The translations under genes and the position numbers were made by a program. The notes beneath the pieces are model-generated. The model was not told the origin of the DNA and made no database searches. It saw nothing but the letters and a program-made list of their open reading frames with translations. Below are positions 1 through 9,106 of a stretch of DNA of 38,876 bases, one piece after another; the stretch's first letter is position 1; each line of letters starts with the position of its first letter. Origin of the DNA: CAZBRS01 sp964494475 (GTDB lineage Bacteria; Myxococcota_A; UBA9042; CAZBRS01); assembly GCA_964494475.1 (NCBI GenBank), contig CAZBRS010000054.1, positions 1-38,876 on the forward strand, given 5' to 3'.

Positions 1-1416
1 CGACCACAGCGGCCCGGTGGACGTGCGATCGATCGTGTTGACCAGCGCCGCCGCGCCCTTGCCGGGCACGAGCACGCCTCCGTAGACCTGGAAGAGCAGC
101 AGGTCTTCGTACTTGAGGTCGAGGCCCAGGTCGGCCTCGAGCCCCAGGTTGCGGCTGCCCAGGGCGTTCTCGGGCTCGAGCGCCAGGCCGTAGCCGACGA
201 TGGCCACCGGGCGCAGCCAGGGCAGCACGTCGTAGCCCACCAGCACGTCGGACAGGAAGAGGCCCGCGCGCTGCAGCAGGAACGGCCCCCGCATGGAGCC
301 GAGCTTCTCGTCGAGGTTGTCGAAGGTGTCGCGCAGCTCGCTCTCGGTGAAGAACAGCGTGCTCGAACGGTTCTTGGCGCTGCCGTGGAAGGCGCCGTTG
401 GCCTGGGTCGCCGCTGCGCCGTCGTCGGCCGAGAGGGCCAGCACGTTCAGCTTGACGAAGAAGCGCTTCAGCTGGGCCTCGCCGTAGAGCTGGGCCGCCC
501 AGGCCAGGGTCTTCTCGTTGCCCCCGTCGGCCGCCATGCCCTCGAACGCGCCGAGCTGGAGGGCGCCATCGAGCCCCAGGCGGAGCACGTCGAGATCGGC
601 CTCGAGGTTCACGACGGGCGTGAACACGTGATTGGTGTGCCCCACCACGCGGCTGTCGGACACGCCGTAGAAGCCCGACGAGAGCGTGACGAAGTCGGCG
701 AAGGTCGACTCGCCCGCCAGCGCGTAGACCAGCGTGTCGTGGGCGAAGTTGTTCTTCTCGACGCGGAAGCCCTCGTAGGTGGGGTCGGCCACCTGGCCGA
801 ACGTGGCGGTGAGCTGCACCACGTCGAGGTCGGTGATCAGGCTGGCCGCGCCGATCCAGTGGTCGAGGAAGAGCCGCGTGGGGTCCTGGAAGCGCTGGTA
901 GCCCACCTTGAAGCCGATCAGGCCCTCGAGGAACTCGCCCTCGGCGTACAGCTCGCGGTGCTTCATGAGGAAGACATCGGAGGCCGTGGCGTCCTGCTGG
1001 TCGGGGTTGTGCAGGCTCCACAGGTTCATGCCGATCTCGACCTCGTAGAAGAGGCGCAGGTTCCGCGTCAGGTTCACCGTGAGGTCGGGCTTCAGGAAGG
1101 TGCCGAGCACACCGACGCTCTGGCCGTCGGGCTCGTACACGGCCTTCGAGCCGTCGAAGTCACTGTCGCTGCGAAACAGGAACAGGTTCACGAACTCGAG
1201 CGACACCTCGAAGGCCTGGGTCTCGGGCTCGTCGTCGGCGATCATCTCGGGGTCATTGAACTCGTCGTCGGGCTCGGCCGCCAGCGCCGCAGGCACCATC
1301 ATCCCCAGCAGGAGGATCCATATTCGGTATGTAGGGGCATGGCGTGCCATGCCCTGGCGGATCATGCCCTGGCGTGCCATGCCCATCGGATTCGTCGGGA
1401 TCGGATGGTTGTTCAT
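1..1416 (-). CDS. Outer-membrane beta-barrel-like protein, 3' end missing
   Basis: The reading frame opens at the ATG ending at 1416 and runs without a stop to the left edge, so the C-terminus lies outside the window (472 codons visible). The N-terminus holds a repetitive Met/Arg/Gln stretch, then a signal peptide (hydrophobic WILLLGMMVPAALA, likely cleavage after ALA near residue 43) and an acidic mature start. The rest alternates short aromatic and acidic strands (for example FYEVEIGMNLW, LIGFKVGYQRF, AIVGYGLALEPEN), typical of an outer-membrane barrel or porin. I cannot name a family. A strong Shine-Dalgarno (GGGGAGGG) precedes the 1416 ATG. The in-frame ATG at 1350 (M23) would give a cleaner signal peptide but lacks a good ribosome site. 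It lies 11 bases behind the GH5 gene and is probably co-transcribed with it, which could make it an outer-membrane partner for that exported enzyme (inference). Confidence 0.7.
   Translation of the reverse strand, partial: MNNHPIPTNPMGMARQGMIRQGMARHAPTYRIWILLLGMMVPAALAAEPDDEFNDPEMIADDEPETQAFEVSLEFVNLFLFRSDSDFDGSKAVYEPDGQSVGVLGTFLKPDLTVNLTRNLRLFYEVEIGMNLWSLHNPDQQDATASDVFLMKHRELYAEGEFLEGLIGFKVGYQRFQDPTRLFLDHWIGAASLITDLDVVQLTATFGQVADPTYEGFRVEKNNFAHDTLVYALAGESTFADFVTLSSGFYGVSDSRVVGHTNHVFTPVVNLEADLDVLRLGLDGALQLGAFEGMAADGGNEKTLAWAAQLYGEAQLKRFFVKLNVLALSADDGAAATQANGAFHGSAKNRSSTLFFTESELRDTFDNLDEKLGSMRGPFLLQRAGLFLSDVLVGYDVLPWLRPVAIVGYGLALEPENALGSRNLGLEADLGLDLKYEDLLLFQVYGGVLVPGKGAAALVNTIDRTSTGPLWS
1331..1384. 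repeat. Palindromic REP-like repeat in the 5' coding end of the barrel gene
   Basis: Bases 1335-1354 form a perfect inverted repeat, GGGCATGGC-GT-GCCATGCCC. The 15-base string TGGCGTGCCATGCCC occurs at 1340-1354 and again at 1370-1384, and CATGCCCTGGCG occurs at 1348 and 1363. The array is translated in frame as the odd Met/Gly/Ala/Arg/Gln N-terminus of the downstream protein. It could be a REP-type element or local slippage; only genome-wide copy number can tell. Confidence 0.55.
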
Positions 1417-1427
1417 CGTGCCCTCCC

Positions 1428-4040
1428 CTACAGCGTCTCGCGGCCGACGAGCACCTGCCCGGCCTTGAAGAAGTACGTCCAGCCCTCGTTGACCTCGCCC
1501 TGGAGGGGCGGCAGCAGGCGCGCGCGGTGCACCCAGTCGGGCTCGTCGCGCGTGGGCGTCCAGAACAGCACGCGGTGCTCCCAGTCGAAGGCCGCGGTGC
1601 CGTCGGACAGCCACACGTAGAAGCCGTCGGGATACTGGTGCTCCGGCACGTAGATCTCGGTGGGCGCGTCGGTCTCCTTCGAGGCGAACTCGACCACGAA
1701 CTCGTGCAGCGGGTCGACCTTGCCCTTGTCGGAGTCGAAGTAGTGGTGGTCGCTGTAGAAGTGCATGGCCAGGGGCTTGCCGCTGGTGGCCCGCGCGAAG
1801 GGCCGCGACCAGGCCGAGTGGCTGCGGGGCGCGCCGTTCGGATCGACCAGCGAGAAGTCTTCGTGGTTCCACCAATCGCCGTAGAAGAAGTCGTTCTGGG
1901 CCGAGAAGCACCACTGCAGGCGAGGCAGGAACAACTCCTCGAGGGCCTCGTAGTAGTTGTCGAGGATCTCGGACGAGACCGGGTACGAGACCTGCTCGTA
2001 GGCGGCCTGCAGGGCCTCGTAGGCGTTCGGCGCCGTGGGGGGCTCGACGCGGGGCACGTTGAAGTTGAAATAGGTGCCGAACTCGCCGAGCACGGTGGGC
2101 GGGTTGCTGAGGGAATAGGCGGCCCAGCCCCTCACCTCGGCGAGCTTGTCGACGTACTGCTTGTGGTGCTGCTCGCTGGGCGTGAACGTTCGCGGCGGCT
2201 GATTGAGGCCGATGAAGGGGTAGATGTCGGGGTACCAGTGGGGCGCGAACACGACCTGCTTCAGGAAGTAGTCGGGAGCGGTGGGGTCGTCGGACGTGGA
2301 GGCCAGGTTCCGCGGCCAGCGCATGTAGGTCTCGTAAGAGCCCAGGCCCCCGGGGGCGCTCAGCATCGAGATGCCGGCCCCGCGCTCGATCCAGATGACC
2401 GCGTCGGGGTCGGCCTGCTGGATGGCCGTGCCCACGAACTCGTAGAGCCCCTGCAGGTGGACGGCGTCGGTGTTGATGTTCAGGTCGAGCATCGCGAAGA
2501 GATCGGCGCCCTCGAAGCCCCAGGCGGCCTTGGTCGCGGGCGTGGTGTCCTTCGGCAGGAGGCCGAGCCCGGAGACCACGGCGTAGAGCTCGGTGGCGAG
2601 GTCGGGGTTCTCGGGGAACAGCGACTTCAGCACATCTTGCACGATGCCGTCGACGCCCACGTCGAAGATGGCGGCCGCCACGGTCATGAGCAGGAAGATG
2701 GTGGGCGGCTCGTTCATGAGGTCGTAGCCGATGACGTTGGGCTTGTCCTTCACGCGGTCGACCACCTGCAGCCAGGCGTCGCGGTAGTGCTCTTGCAGGA
2801 AGTCCTGGATGTGCACGCCGCCGTCGGCCTCGGCCAGCTTTTCGCGCGGGCTCGCGGGGTCGAGGAACCACTGGGGCCACACCTTCTTGCCGGCCAGGAA
2901 GGCCGCCATGCAGCGCTCCAGGTCGATGGAGATGGCGTTGTTCACGCCCCAGAACGTCCAGGGCAGGAAGTCGGTCGAGTCGTCGACGCCGAACTGCGGG
3001 CGGTCGGGGGAGCAGATGTAGCCGACCAGGGGCCCGAGCCAGGGCGTGGTCACGGTCAGGTCGATCAGCCCCGCCAACTGCGACGTGATGTCCGCGGGCA
3101 GCGTGGTGGGGGCCGTGGGATCGGCCAGGTAGTCGCACACCTTCTTCTCGAGCGTGGCCGTCGAGAGCGCCTTGCACGTGCCCTCGGGGATGGGCGCCTC
3201 GGCCTTCGAGAGCACCTGGTAGGCCTGGTAGATCGAGCACACCGACCCCAGGTTCAACCGCCCGATGGGGTTGGCGTAGCCCCAGTAGGGCGAGTCGAAG
3301 TTCTTGTGGGGCAGGCAGGTCTCGGCCACCCAGCGCGGCGCGCCGTGGCCCGCGACCAGGTCGTCGAAGCCGCCCTTGGGGTCGAGCTTGCCGTTCGTGT
3401 GCGGGAGCAGCGAGTAGAGCATCCACTCGATACTTCCGGGCGTGCCGAACTGGGGGTTGTTGTTGAATTTGGCGTGCAGGTAGCGCAGGAACGAGTCCTG
3501 GTGCATGTCCATCAGGCAGTAGATGCCGTGCTCCGCCGCCTTGTCGACCAGCGCCTCGACCTGATCGAGGTAAGCCGCGTCGTACTGCCCGGGGCCCGCG
3601 TGCTCGAGGGCGTCCCAGTTCATGATGAAGCGCACGGTGTTGAAGCCGAGCTTCGAGAGAAGCCCGAACCAGTGATCGGCGTCGCCCTCGGGGAAGGGCC
3701 GGCCCACGTACGACACCTCGGGGGCCATCACCAGCTGCGTGTGCAGGTTCGGCGTGCGGAAGGCCGGGTTCACGACCGAGCGGGCCTCGCCCGGCGCCCA
3801 GCAGTCGTGCTGGGTGCCGTCGGCGTCGGTGTACCGGCACGGCACCTTGGTGTCGCCACCCAGGTTGACGCCGTTGAAGTACACGTAGCGACCTCGCGCA
3901 TCACGGAAATAGGTGCGATCGGTGCGCACCTTCGAGACCGTGTCGGCCCACACGGCCGAGAAGTCGGGCGCCTCGTCGGCGCAGGCCACCGCGACCAGCG
4001 CGAGCAACAGTGACCCCACGCGCCCTTGCCAGCGATTCAT
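1428..4040 (-). CDS. GH5-family glycosidase, endoglycoceramidase-like lipoprotein
   Basis: This 870-residue exported protein is predicted to hydrolyse a glycosidic bond, most likely between oligosaccharide and ceramide in glycosphingolipids. The N-terminus is a signal peptide ending in AVAC (Cys20), a plausible though not canonical lipobox. The (beta/alpha)8 core begins near residue 52 (FNGVNLGGD), includes MDMHQD at 178-182, the acid/base Glu444 in MNEPP and the nucleophile Glu653 in LGEFG. A late RPFARATSGKP segment at 746-756 resembles the RPYP..AG.P region of known endoglycoceramidases. It is longer than typical bacterial family members (about 480-500 residues) because of a Cys-containing insertion at about 190-400. 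Other GH5 subfamilies remain possible. The start is an ATG behind a GGGGGG ribosome site, and a good promoter lies at 4089-4117. The barrel gene at 1416 follows in the same operon. Confidence 0.78.
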   Translation of the reverse strand: MNRWQGRVGSLLLALVAVACADEAPDFSAVWADTVSKVRTDRTYFRDARGRYVYFNGVNLGGDTKVPCRYTDADGTQHDCWAPGEARSVVNPAFRTPNLHTQLVMAPEVSYVGRPFPEGDADHWFGLLSKLGFNTVRFIMNWDALEHAGPGQYDAAYLDQVEALVDKAAEHGIYCLMDMHQDSFLRYLHAKFNNNPQFGTPGSIEWMLYSLLPHTNGKLDPKGGFDDLVAGHGAPRWVAETCLPHKNFDSPYWGYANPIGRLNLGSVCSIYQAYQVLSKAEAPIPEGTCKALSTATLEKKVCDYLADPTAPTTLPADITSQLAGLIDLTVTTPWLGPLVGYICSPDRPQFGVDDSTDFLPWTFWGVNNAISIDLERCMAAFLAGKKVWPQWFLDPASPREKLAEADGGVHIQDFLQEHYRDAWLQVVDRVKDKPNVIGYDLMNEPPTIFLLMTVAAAIFDVGVDGIVQDVLKSLFPENPDLATELYAVVSGLGLLPKDTTPATKAAWGFEGADLFAMLDLNINTDAVHLQGLYEFVGTAIQQADPDAVIWIERGAGISMLSAPGGLGSYETYMRWPRNLASTSDDPTAPDYFLKQVVFAPHWYPDIYPFIGLNQPPRTFTPSEQHHKQYVDKLAEVRGWAAYSLSNPPTVLGEFGTYFNFNVPRVEPPTAPNAYEALQAAYEQVSYPVSSEILDNYYEALEELFLPRLQWCFSAQNDFFYGDWWNHEDFSLVDPNGAPRSHSAWSRPFARATSGKPLAMHFYSDHHYFDSDKGKVDPLHEFVVEFASKETDAPTEIYVPEHQYPDGFYVWLSDGTAAFDWEHRVLFWTPTRDEPDWVHRARLLPPLQGEVNEGWTYFFKAGQVLVGRETL

Positions 4041-4088
4041 GCGAACCCCCCGAAGATAATCGAGTCGGCGCCTCCACGGACGAGGAGC

Positions 4089-4117
4089 ATTCTACGCCGG
4101 GTTGGGCGGGGGTTCAA
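4089..4117 (-). promoter_or_regulatory. Predicted sigma70-like promoter of the GH5 gene
   Basis: Read on the minus strand, a -35 TTGAAC (4112-4117) is followed by a 17-base spacer and a -10 TAGAAT (4089-4094), about 50 bases before the GH5 start. Confidence 0.5.
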
Positions 4118-4123
4118 CCGCAG

Positions 4124-4152
4124 TAGACACGCCCCCCCGATCACCCTACCAT
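4124..4152 (+). promoter_or_regulatory. Predicted promoter of the C25 protease operon
   Basis: TAGACA (4124-4129), a 17-base spacer and TACCAT (4147-4152) precede the start at 4179 by a leader of about 20 bases. It lies back to back with the GH5 promoter, only 6 bases away. Confidence 0.4.
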
Positions 4153-4178
4153 GGGGCGTCGCGCTGAGGGAGCCCCGC

Positions 4179-7100
4179 ATGATCACTCGCTTCGTGGCCC
4201 TGGTGGCGTTGTTCGTGACGTTCGATGCCACGGCCAGCGAGACCTGGCGGCCTCTCGCGCCGGGGGCCGCGGCCTCCGACGGGGCCGTGGTCGTCACGGT
4301 GGTCTCGGCCGGCGAGGCCAAGACGGTGCTCGAGGTCGCGGTGCGCGGGCTGTTCACGGCGCCGGTGACCGTCGACGGCGTCGACTACACCTCGGTGTCG
4401 CTGCACGACGGGCGCGAGGCCGCCCCGGGCAAGCCCGCGGTGCCGGCGCTCGCGTTCGTGGTGGCCCTGCCGCGGGGCGCGACGCCGGCGCTCGAGGTGG
4501 CGGTCGACGGGGTCGTGCGCCTGCCGGGCGTGCAGGTGGCTCCCGCGCAGCCGAGCCCCAAGCGCTGCGGCGATGGGGCCCTGCCCCGCCCTGCGTGCGA
4601 CCGCGCGCTGTACGGCTCGCGGGGGCCGTGGCCCGGGGCGTGGGCCGAGGTGGCCGAGGTGGGGGTGGTGCGCGACGTACGGTTCGCGCGCGTGGTCCTG
4701 CACCCGGTGCGCGCCCTGCCCTCCGAGCGGGCCAGCGAAGTGGCCTCCCGCCTGCGAGTGACCGTGACGCACGCGGGTGGCGCTTTCCTGCCCTCGCCCT
4801 TCGTGGCGCCCACGTACCAGGCGCTGTACCGCGGGCTGTTCGTGAACGCCCCGGCGCTGCCCGACCTCGCGGCCGCGCTGCCCGGGGTCGAGCGCGTGCT
4901 GGTGGTGGTGCCCGACGCGCTGGTCGAGGCAGCGGCGCCCTTGCTGGCCTGGAAGCGAAGCTTGGGCTTCACGGTCGAGGTCGCGCCCCTGTCGACGGTG
5001 GGCACGACCAACGGCGCCGTGAAGGCCTTCCTGCAGGCGCGCTACGACGACCTCGCCACGCGGCCCGTGCACGTGCTGCTCGTGGGCGACGTCGGCGGCA
5101 TGCCCACCAACCACGGCATCGGCGGCTGCGCCAGCGACTTCCTCTATTCGCTGCTCGACGGGGGCGACCTCTTCTCCGACGTGCTCGTGTCGCGCCTCAG
5201 CGTGAAGGACGCCGCCGATCTCGCCCTGCAGACCCAGAAGATCGTCGACTACGAGCAGGCCGTCCCGGCCACCGAGGAGGCCGACTGGCTCTCGGCCTCG
5301 CTCTGCATCTCGTCCAGCGAGGGCGACGGCGCGTCGAACGACGACGTGCGCTCGAACCTCATCTGCGACCTGCAGGCCGAGCACGGCTACGCGCCCACCA
5401 CCAAGCTGTTCCACTCTGAGGGCAACGACACGGCCGCCAACATCACGGCCGCCGTCGAGGCCGGCCGCGGCTGGATCACCTACCTGGGCCACGGGAGCGG
5501 CTTCTCGTGGGACACCACCTCGCCGCCCTACGCCTCGAACGACGTGCTCGAGCTGAAGAACCCGGGCCGCCTGGCCACGGTCATGGACGTGTCGTGCTCC
5601 AACGGCGGCTTCGACGTGATCGCCACGTGCTTCGCCGAGGCCTGGATGCGCGCGAACGACGGCGGCGTGCCCACGGGCGCCGTGGCCATCTACTCGGCCT
5701 CGACCCCCACCGCCTGGGACGAATCGGCCGAGATGGCCGTAGGCCTCACCCGGGCCTTCCTCCTGCAGGGCGTGCACCGCTGGGGCGCGCTGGCCTTCGA
5801 GGGGCGCGCGGCGTTGATCGACCTGATGGGCACCGGCGAGACGGTCAAGGAGACCCTGCAGCAGTACGTGGTCTTCGGCGACTCGTCGCTGCTGATGCGC
5901 TCGCGGCGCCCGGTCGAGCTCATCGTCGACCTGCCCGCCGTCGTGCCCGTGGGCGAGGTGCAGGAGGCCGTTTTCGTGAGCCGCCCCGATGGCGGCCCGG
6001 CGCCCCGCGCGCTGGTGCACCTCGTGAAGGAGGGCGAGCTCGACGTGGCCGGCGTCACCGACGACGCGGGTCGCCTCGACGTGCTGCTCGCGCCCGCCAC
6101 GCCCGGCAGCGTACACGTCACCGTCTCGGCCTTCGACGCGGTGCCCTGGACGGGCGCCATCGACGTGGTGGTCACAGGGTGCGGGCTCGTGAAGGCCGCT
6201 CCCTCGGTGATCGCCTGCGGCGGCTCGTTCGCGATCACCGTGTGGGACCACGATCTGAACGCCACGCCCGACGCCGCCGATCCGGCCGAGGGGCAGGTCG
6301 CGTCGAGCGCGGGCCCTTCGGCGCCCGTAACGCTGACCGAGACCGGCGCCAGCACCGACCGCTTCGAGGCCGCGTTCACGCCCGCGAGCGGCGGGCTGGT
6401 CCCGGCGCATGGCGACACGCTCACCGTCAGCTACGCCGACGCCGACTGCGAGGGCGCCGCGACGACGGTCGAGGCCCGCGTGACCGTCGACTGCGTGGCG
6501 CCCGCGCTCACGGGCGTCGAGGTCCTCGCCGCCACGGCCACCACCGTCACCCTGCGCTGGACGACCGACGAGCCCGCCACGGGCTTGCTCCTCTTCGGCG
6601 AGGGCGAGGCCGGCACGACCCTGGCGGCCCCGGGCCTGGCGCCCGCCCACGAGATCACGGTCGAGGGGCTGGCGCCGTCCACGACGTACGCGTTCCGCGT
6701 GCTTGTCACCGACGCGGCGGGCAACACCTTCGTGTCGGAGGCGAACCAGGTGACCACCCCCGCCTGCGACCCCGACTGCGCGGGCAAGACGTGCGGCCCC
6801 GACGGCTGCGGCGGCTCGTGCGGAACCTGTGGCCCGGACCAGGAGTGCAACGGGCAGGGGGTGTGCTTCGGCGGCGCCGGCTGCGAGACCTCGTGGGACG
6901 GCGGCTGCGACGGGTGCGCGTGCGAGGCCTGCGTGTGCGACCTCGACCCCTACTGCTGCCAGAGCTCGTGGGACGACGTGTGCATCGGCGAGTGCATGAA
7001 CGACTGCGGCGGCTGCGGCTCGTGCACCCCCGACTGCGGCGGCAAGGCCTGCGGCCCCGACGGCTGCGGGGGCTCGTGCGGGGCGTGCACCGGCGAGAAC

Positions 7101-7598
7101 GAGGCCTGCGAGGCCGGGGCCTGCGTGTGCCACCCCGACTGCGCGGACAAGGTCTGCGGCCGCGACGGGTGCGGCGGCTCGTGCGGAGGGTGCGCGCCGG
7201 ACGAATCGTGCGACGAGGGCGCCTGCGTGTGCGTGCCCGCCTGCGCGGGGAAGAGTTGCGGACCCGACGGCTGCGGAGGCTCGTGCGGGGGCTGCGCCGA
7301 CGGCGAGGCTTGCGGAGCCGCGGGTGCCTGCGTCGCGCTCGGGCCCGAGCCGGTCGAGCCCGACCCGATCGAGGCCGTCGAGGCCGTGGAGGCCGGCCCC
7401 GAGAGTTCGGACGTCGACGCTGTCGAGGCGAGCCCCGACGTGCCGCCCCCGGACGCTCGGGCGGCCGACGACGAGCGAGGCGACGCGGGCGGGGGCGGCT
7501 GCGCGCTGGCCCCGGCGTCACGAGGGAGCGCGCTCCCCCTGGCGCTGGTGCTGCTCGGGCTGGCGCTGGCCCGTCGACGGCGAGCCATCCACCGATGA
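4179..7598 (+). CDS. Surface-sorted peptidase C25 (gingipain-type) with FnIII, Cys-rich repeats and MYXO-CTERM tail
   Basis: The 1139-residue product is a secreted cysteine protease of clan CD. The start is the ATG behind GAGGGAG; it gives a signal peptide (MITRFVALVALFVTFDATAS), whereas an upstream in-frame extension lacks one. A propeptide-like beta region covers about 25-220, then the C25 catalytic domain at about 225-590 with the His in YLGHGSG (His438) and the nucleophile Cys in MDVSCSNGG (Cys473). A transthyretin/Ig-like module and a fibronectin III module (about 773-860) follow. From Cys863 come four repeats built on CGxDGCGGSCGxC, with a different Cys-rich insert (CDLDPYCCQSSWDDVC) after the first. 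The C-terminus has an acidic linker, then GGGC, a hydrophobic helix and RRRR, matching a MYXO-CTERM sorting tail. Its stop overlaps the next start (ATGA). Confidence 0.85.
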   Translation: MITRFVALVALFVTFDATASETWRPLAPGAAASDGAVVVTVVSAGEAKTVLEVAVRGLFTAPVTVDGVDYTSVSLHDGREAAPGKPAVPALAFVVALPRGATPALEVAVDGVVRLPGVQVAPAQPSPKRCGDGALPRPACDRALYGSRGPWPGAWAEVAEVGVVRDVRFARVVLHPVRALPSERASEVASRLRVTVTHAGGAFLPSPFVAPTYQALYRGLFVNAPALPDLAAALPGVERVLVVVPDALVEAAAPLLAWKRSLGFTVEVAPLSTVGTTNGAVKAFLQARYDDLATRPVHVLLVGDVGGMPTNHGIGGCASDFLYSLLDGGDLFSDVLVSRLSVKDAADLALQTQKIVDYEQAVPATEEADWLSASLCISSSEGDGASNDDVRSNLICDLQAEHGYAPTTKLFHSEGNDTAANITAAVEAGRGWITYLGHGSGFSWDTTSPPYASNDVLELKNPGRLATVMDVSCSNGGFDVIATCFAEAWMRANDGGVPTGAVAIYSASTPTAWDESAEMAVGLTRAFLLQGVHRWGALAFEGRAALIDLMGTGETVKETLQQYVVFGDSSLLMRSRRPVELIVDLPAVVPVGEVQEAVFVSRPDGGPAPRALVHLVKEGELDVAGVTDDAGRLDVLLAPATPGSVHVTVSAFDAVPWTGAIDVVVTGCGLVKAAPSVIACGGSFAITVWDHDLNATPDAADPAEGQVASSAGPSAPVTLTETGASTDRFEAAFTPASGGLVPAHGDTLTVSYADADCEGAATTVEARVTVDCVAPALTGVEVLAATATTVTLRWTTDEPATGLLLFGEGEAGTTLAAPGLAPAHEITVEGLAPSTTYAFRVLVTDAAGNTFVSEANQVTTPACDPDCAGKTCGPDGCGGSCGTCGPDQECNGQGVCFGGAGCETSWDGGCDGCACEACVCDLDPYCCQSSWDDVCIGECMNDCGGCGSCTPDCGGKACGPDGCGGSCGACTGENEACEAGACVCHPDCADKVCGRDGCGGSCGGCAPDESCDEGACVCVPACAGKSCGPDGCGGSCGGCADGEACGAAGACVALGPEPVEPDPIEAVEAVEAGPESSDVDAVEASPDVPPPDARAADDERGDAGGGGCALAPASRGSALPLALVLLGLALARRRRAIHR

Positions 7599-9091
7599 GC
7601 GTGAACCCGCCGCACCTGGTCCCGCGCGCGTGGCTGACGCTGGCCTTGCTGGCGCTCGCGGCGCCTGCGTCGGTGTTCGCGCACCCCCAGGGCCGCGGCT
7701 CCGTCAACCAGGCGCTCACGGTCACGGCCGAGGTGCCCGATCTGAAGCTGGCGCTGGCGCTCGACCTGGCCGAGACGCTCACGGCCCGCGAGATGGCGCG
7801 CCTCGACCCCGACCGCGACGGCCAGGTCTCGCCGGCCGAAGAGGCGCGCTACGTGGGCCTGCTCGGCCGCGAGGTGGCCGGGGCGCTCGACCTGAAGGTC
7901 GGAGGCCGGGCCGCGCGCGCCCTGCCGGCGGGCGGCCGGGTGCAGTTCTTCACGGGCGAGCAGGGCTTCCCGACCGCGATCGTCACGCTGCTCTACCGGG
8001 CGCCGCTCGGCTCGTTGCTGCGGCCGGGCGTCAACCACGTCGAGATCGCGAACTGGGCCTGGTGGAACACGCCGGGCCAGTCGCGCGTACGGGCCATCGT
8101 ACCCGAAGGCAGCCCGTTCCCCGTGGCGACGCTGCCGGCCCCCGAGGGCTCGAACCCGCTCGCGCTGCGCGATCTGGTGCTCGACGTGACCCTGCCGGCC
8201 GACTGGACGGCACCGCAGGGAGCGGAACCCCCGACCGACGCGCCCACGATCGCCGTCACGACGGCGCACCCCGACGAGAACCCCATCCTCGGCGCCCTCC
8301 GGGCTCGCGACCTCTCGACCTGGTCGCTGCTCGCCACCCTCGGCCTCGCCTTCTTCTTCGGCATGGTCCACTCCCTGTCGCCAGGGCACGGCAAGACCCT
8401 GGCCGCCGCCTTCCTGCTGGGCCGCCGCGCGCAGGTTCGGCACGCCGTGTGGCTCGGGCTGGTCGTCACGCTGGCGCACATCCTGGGCGTGGTGGCCCTG
8501 GGCGCCGTCTCGGCCCTGGTGTCGGGGCTCTTCGACGCTGAACGGCTGTCGGCGCTGGTGTCGGCCGGCTCCGGCGCGGCCATCGTCGTGATCGGCGTCG
8601 TGATGCTGACGCGCCGGACGGGCCACGGCCACGCCCACGCCCACGCCCACGCCCATGCTCATGACCACCCCCACGAGCACGGCCACGAGCACGGTCACGG
8701 CCCTGCACACGACCACGGGCACGACCACGGGCCGCGCGCCGACATCGCCCCGACCGCGCCCACGTTCGGCGAGATTCTGGCGCTCGGCTTCTCGGGCGGC
8801 GTGGCCCCCTGCCCCACCGCGCTCGTCATCCTGCTGCTCGCCATCGCGGTGGGCCGGGTCGGCTTCGGCCTCGCGCTGGTCGTGGCCTTCTCGCTGGGGC
8901 TGGCCGTCGTGCTGGTCGCAGGCGGCATCGCCGTGGTGCGCCTGGGCGACGCCTTCTTGTCGCGCGCGCCGGGGCTGGAGCGCTTCTACCCCTGGCTCCT
9001 GCGCCTCAGCGCCTCGGTCATCACGCTGCTCGGCCTGGCCTTGCTGGTGCAGGGCCTGATCGCAGCGGGCATCGTCACCCTCCACCTGTGA
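7595..9091 (+). CDS. NicO/RcnA-type nickel or cobalt exporter with periplasmic N-terminal domain
   Basis: The 498-residue inner-membrane protein begins with a signal peptide (to VFAHP) and a periplasmic domain of about 230 residues carrying one EF-hand-like loop, DPDRDGQVSPAEE. The NicO-type core follows: a first helix bundle with HSLSPGHGKTLAA, a cytoplasmic or loop segment of about 35 residues that is nearly all His with Ala, Gly, Asp and Glu (from about residue 344), and a second bundle starting with LGFSGGVAPCPTALVILL. These two motifs are typical of divalent-metal exporters (nickel/cobalt; related proteins handle other ions). Translation is coupled to the protease gene by a 4-base overlap. 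What a metal exporter does for a surface protease is unknown; exporting a cofactor is one guess. Confidence 0.82.
   Translation: MSVNPPHLVPRAWLTLALLALAAPASVFAHPQGRGSVNQALTVTAEVPDLKLALALDLAETLTAREMARLDPDRDGQVSPAEEARYVGLLGREVAGALDLKVGGRAARALPAGGRVQFFTGEQGFPTAIVTLLYRAPLGSLLRPGVNHVEIANWAWWNTPGQSRVRAIVPEGSPFPVATLPAPEGSNPLALRDLVLDVTLPADWTAPQGAEPPTDAPTIAVTTAHPDENPILGALRARDLSTWSLLATLGLAFFFGMVHSLSPGHGKTLAAAFLLGRRAQVRHAVWLGLVVTLAHILGVVALGAVSALVSGLFDAERLSALVSAGSGAAIVVIGVVMLTRRTGHGHAHAHAHAHAHDHPHEHGHEHGHGPAHDHGHDHGPRADIAPTAPTFGEILALGFSGGVAPCPTALVILLLAIAVGRVGFGLALVVAFSLGLAVVLVAGGIAVVRLGDAFLSRAPGLERFYPWLLRLSASVITLLGLALLVQGLIAAGIVTLHL
8622..8733 (+). repeat. Low-complexity His-codon tract in the metal exporter
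   Basis: This stretch is built of near-repeats of CACGCC, CACGAG and CACGGC coding for alternating His with Ala, Gly, Glu or Asp. Such tracts change length easily by slippage in whole 3- or 6-base steps, so the exact count may vary between strains or assemblies. Confidence 0.7.
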
Positions 9092-9106
9092 GCGGAGAAC
9101 CCGCCT

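Noticed and set aside
385..4013. Long plus-strand open frames opposite the GH5 and barrel genes
   Set aside because: They are antisense shadows of high-GC coding DNA, with low-complexity Val/Arg/Gly/His composition and no ribosome sites or domains.
4146..7133. A 995-residue minus-strand frame over the C25 gene
   Set aside because: Composition is Arg/Ala/Gly/His-rich without domains; the plus-strand frame has signal peptide, catalytic motifs and sorting tail.
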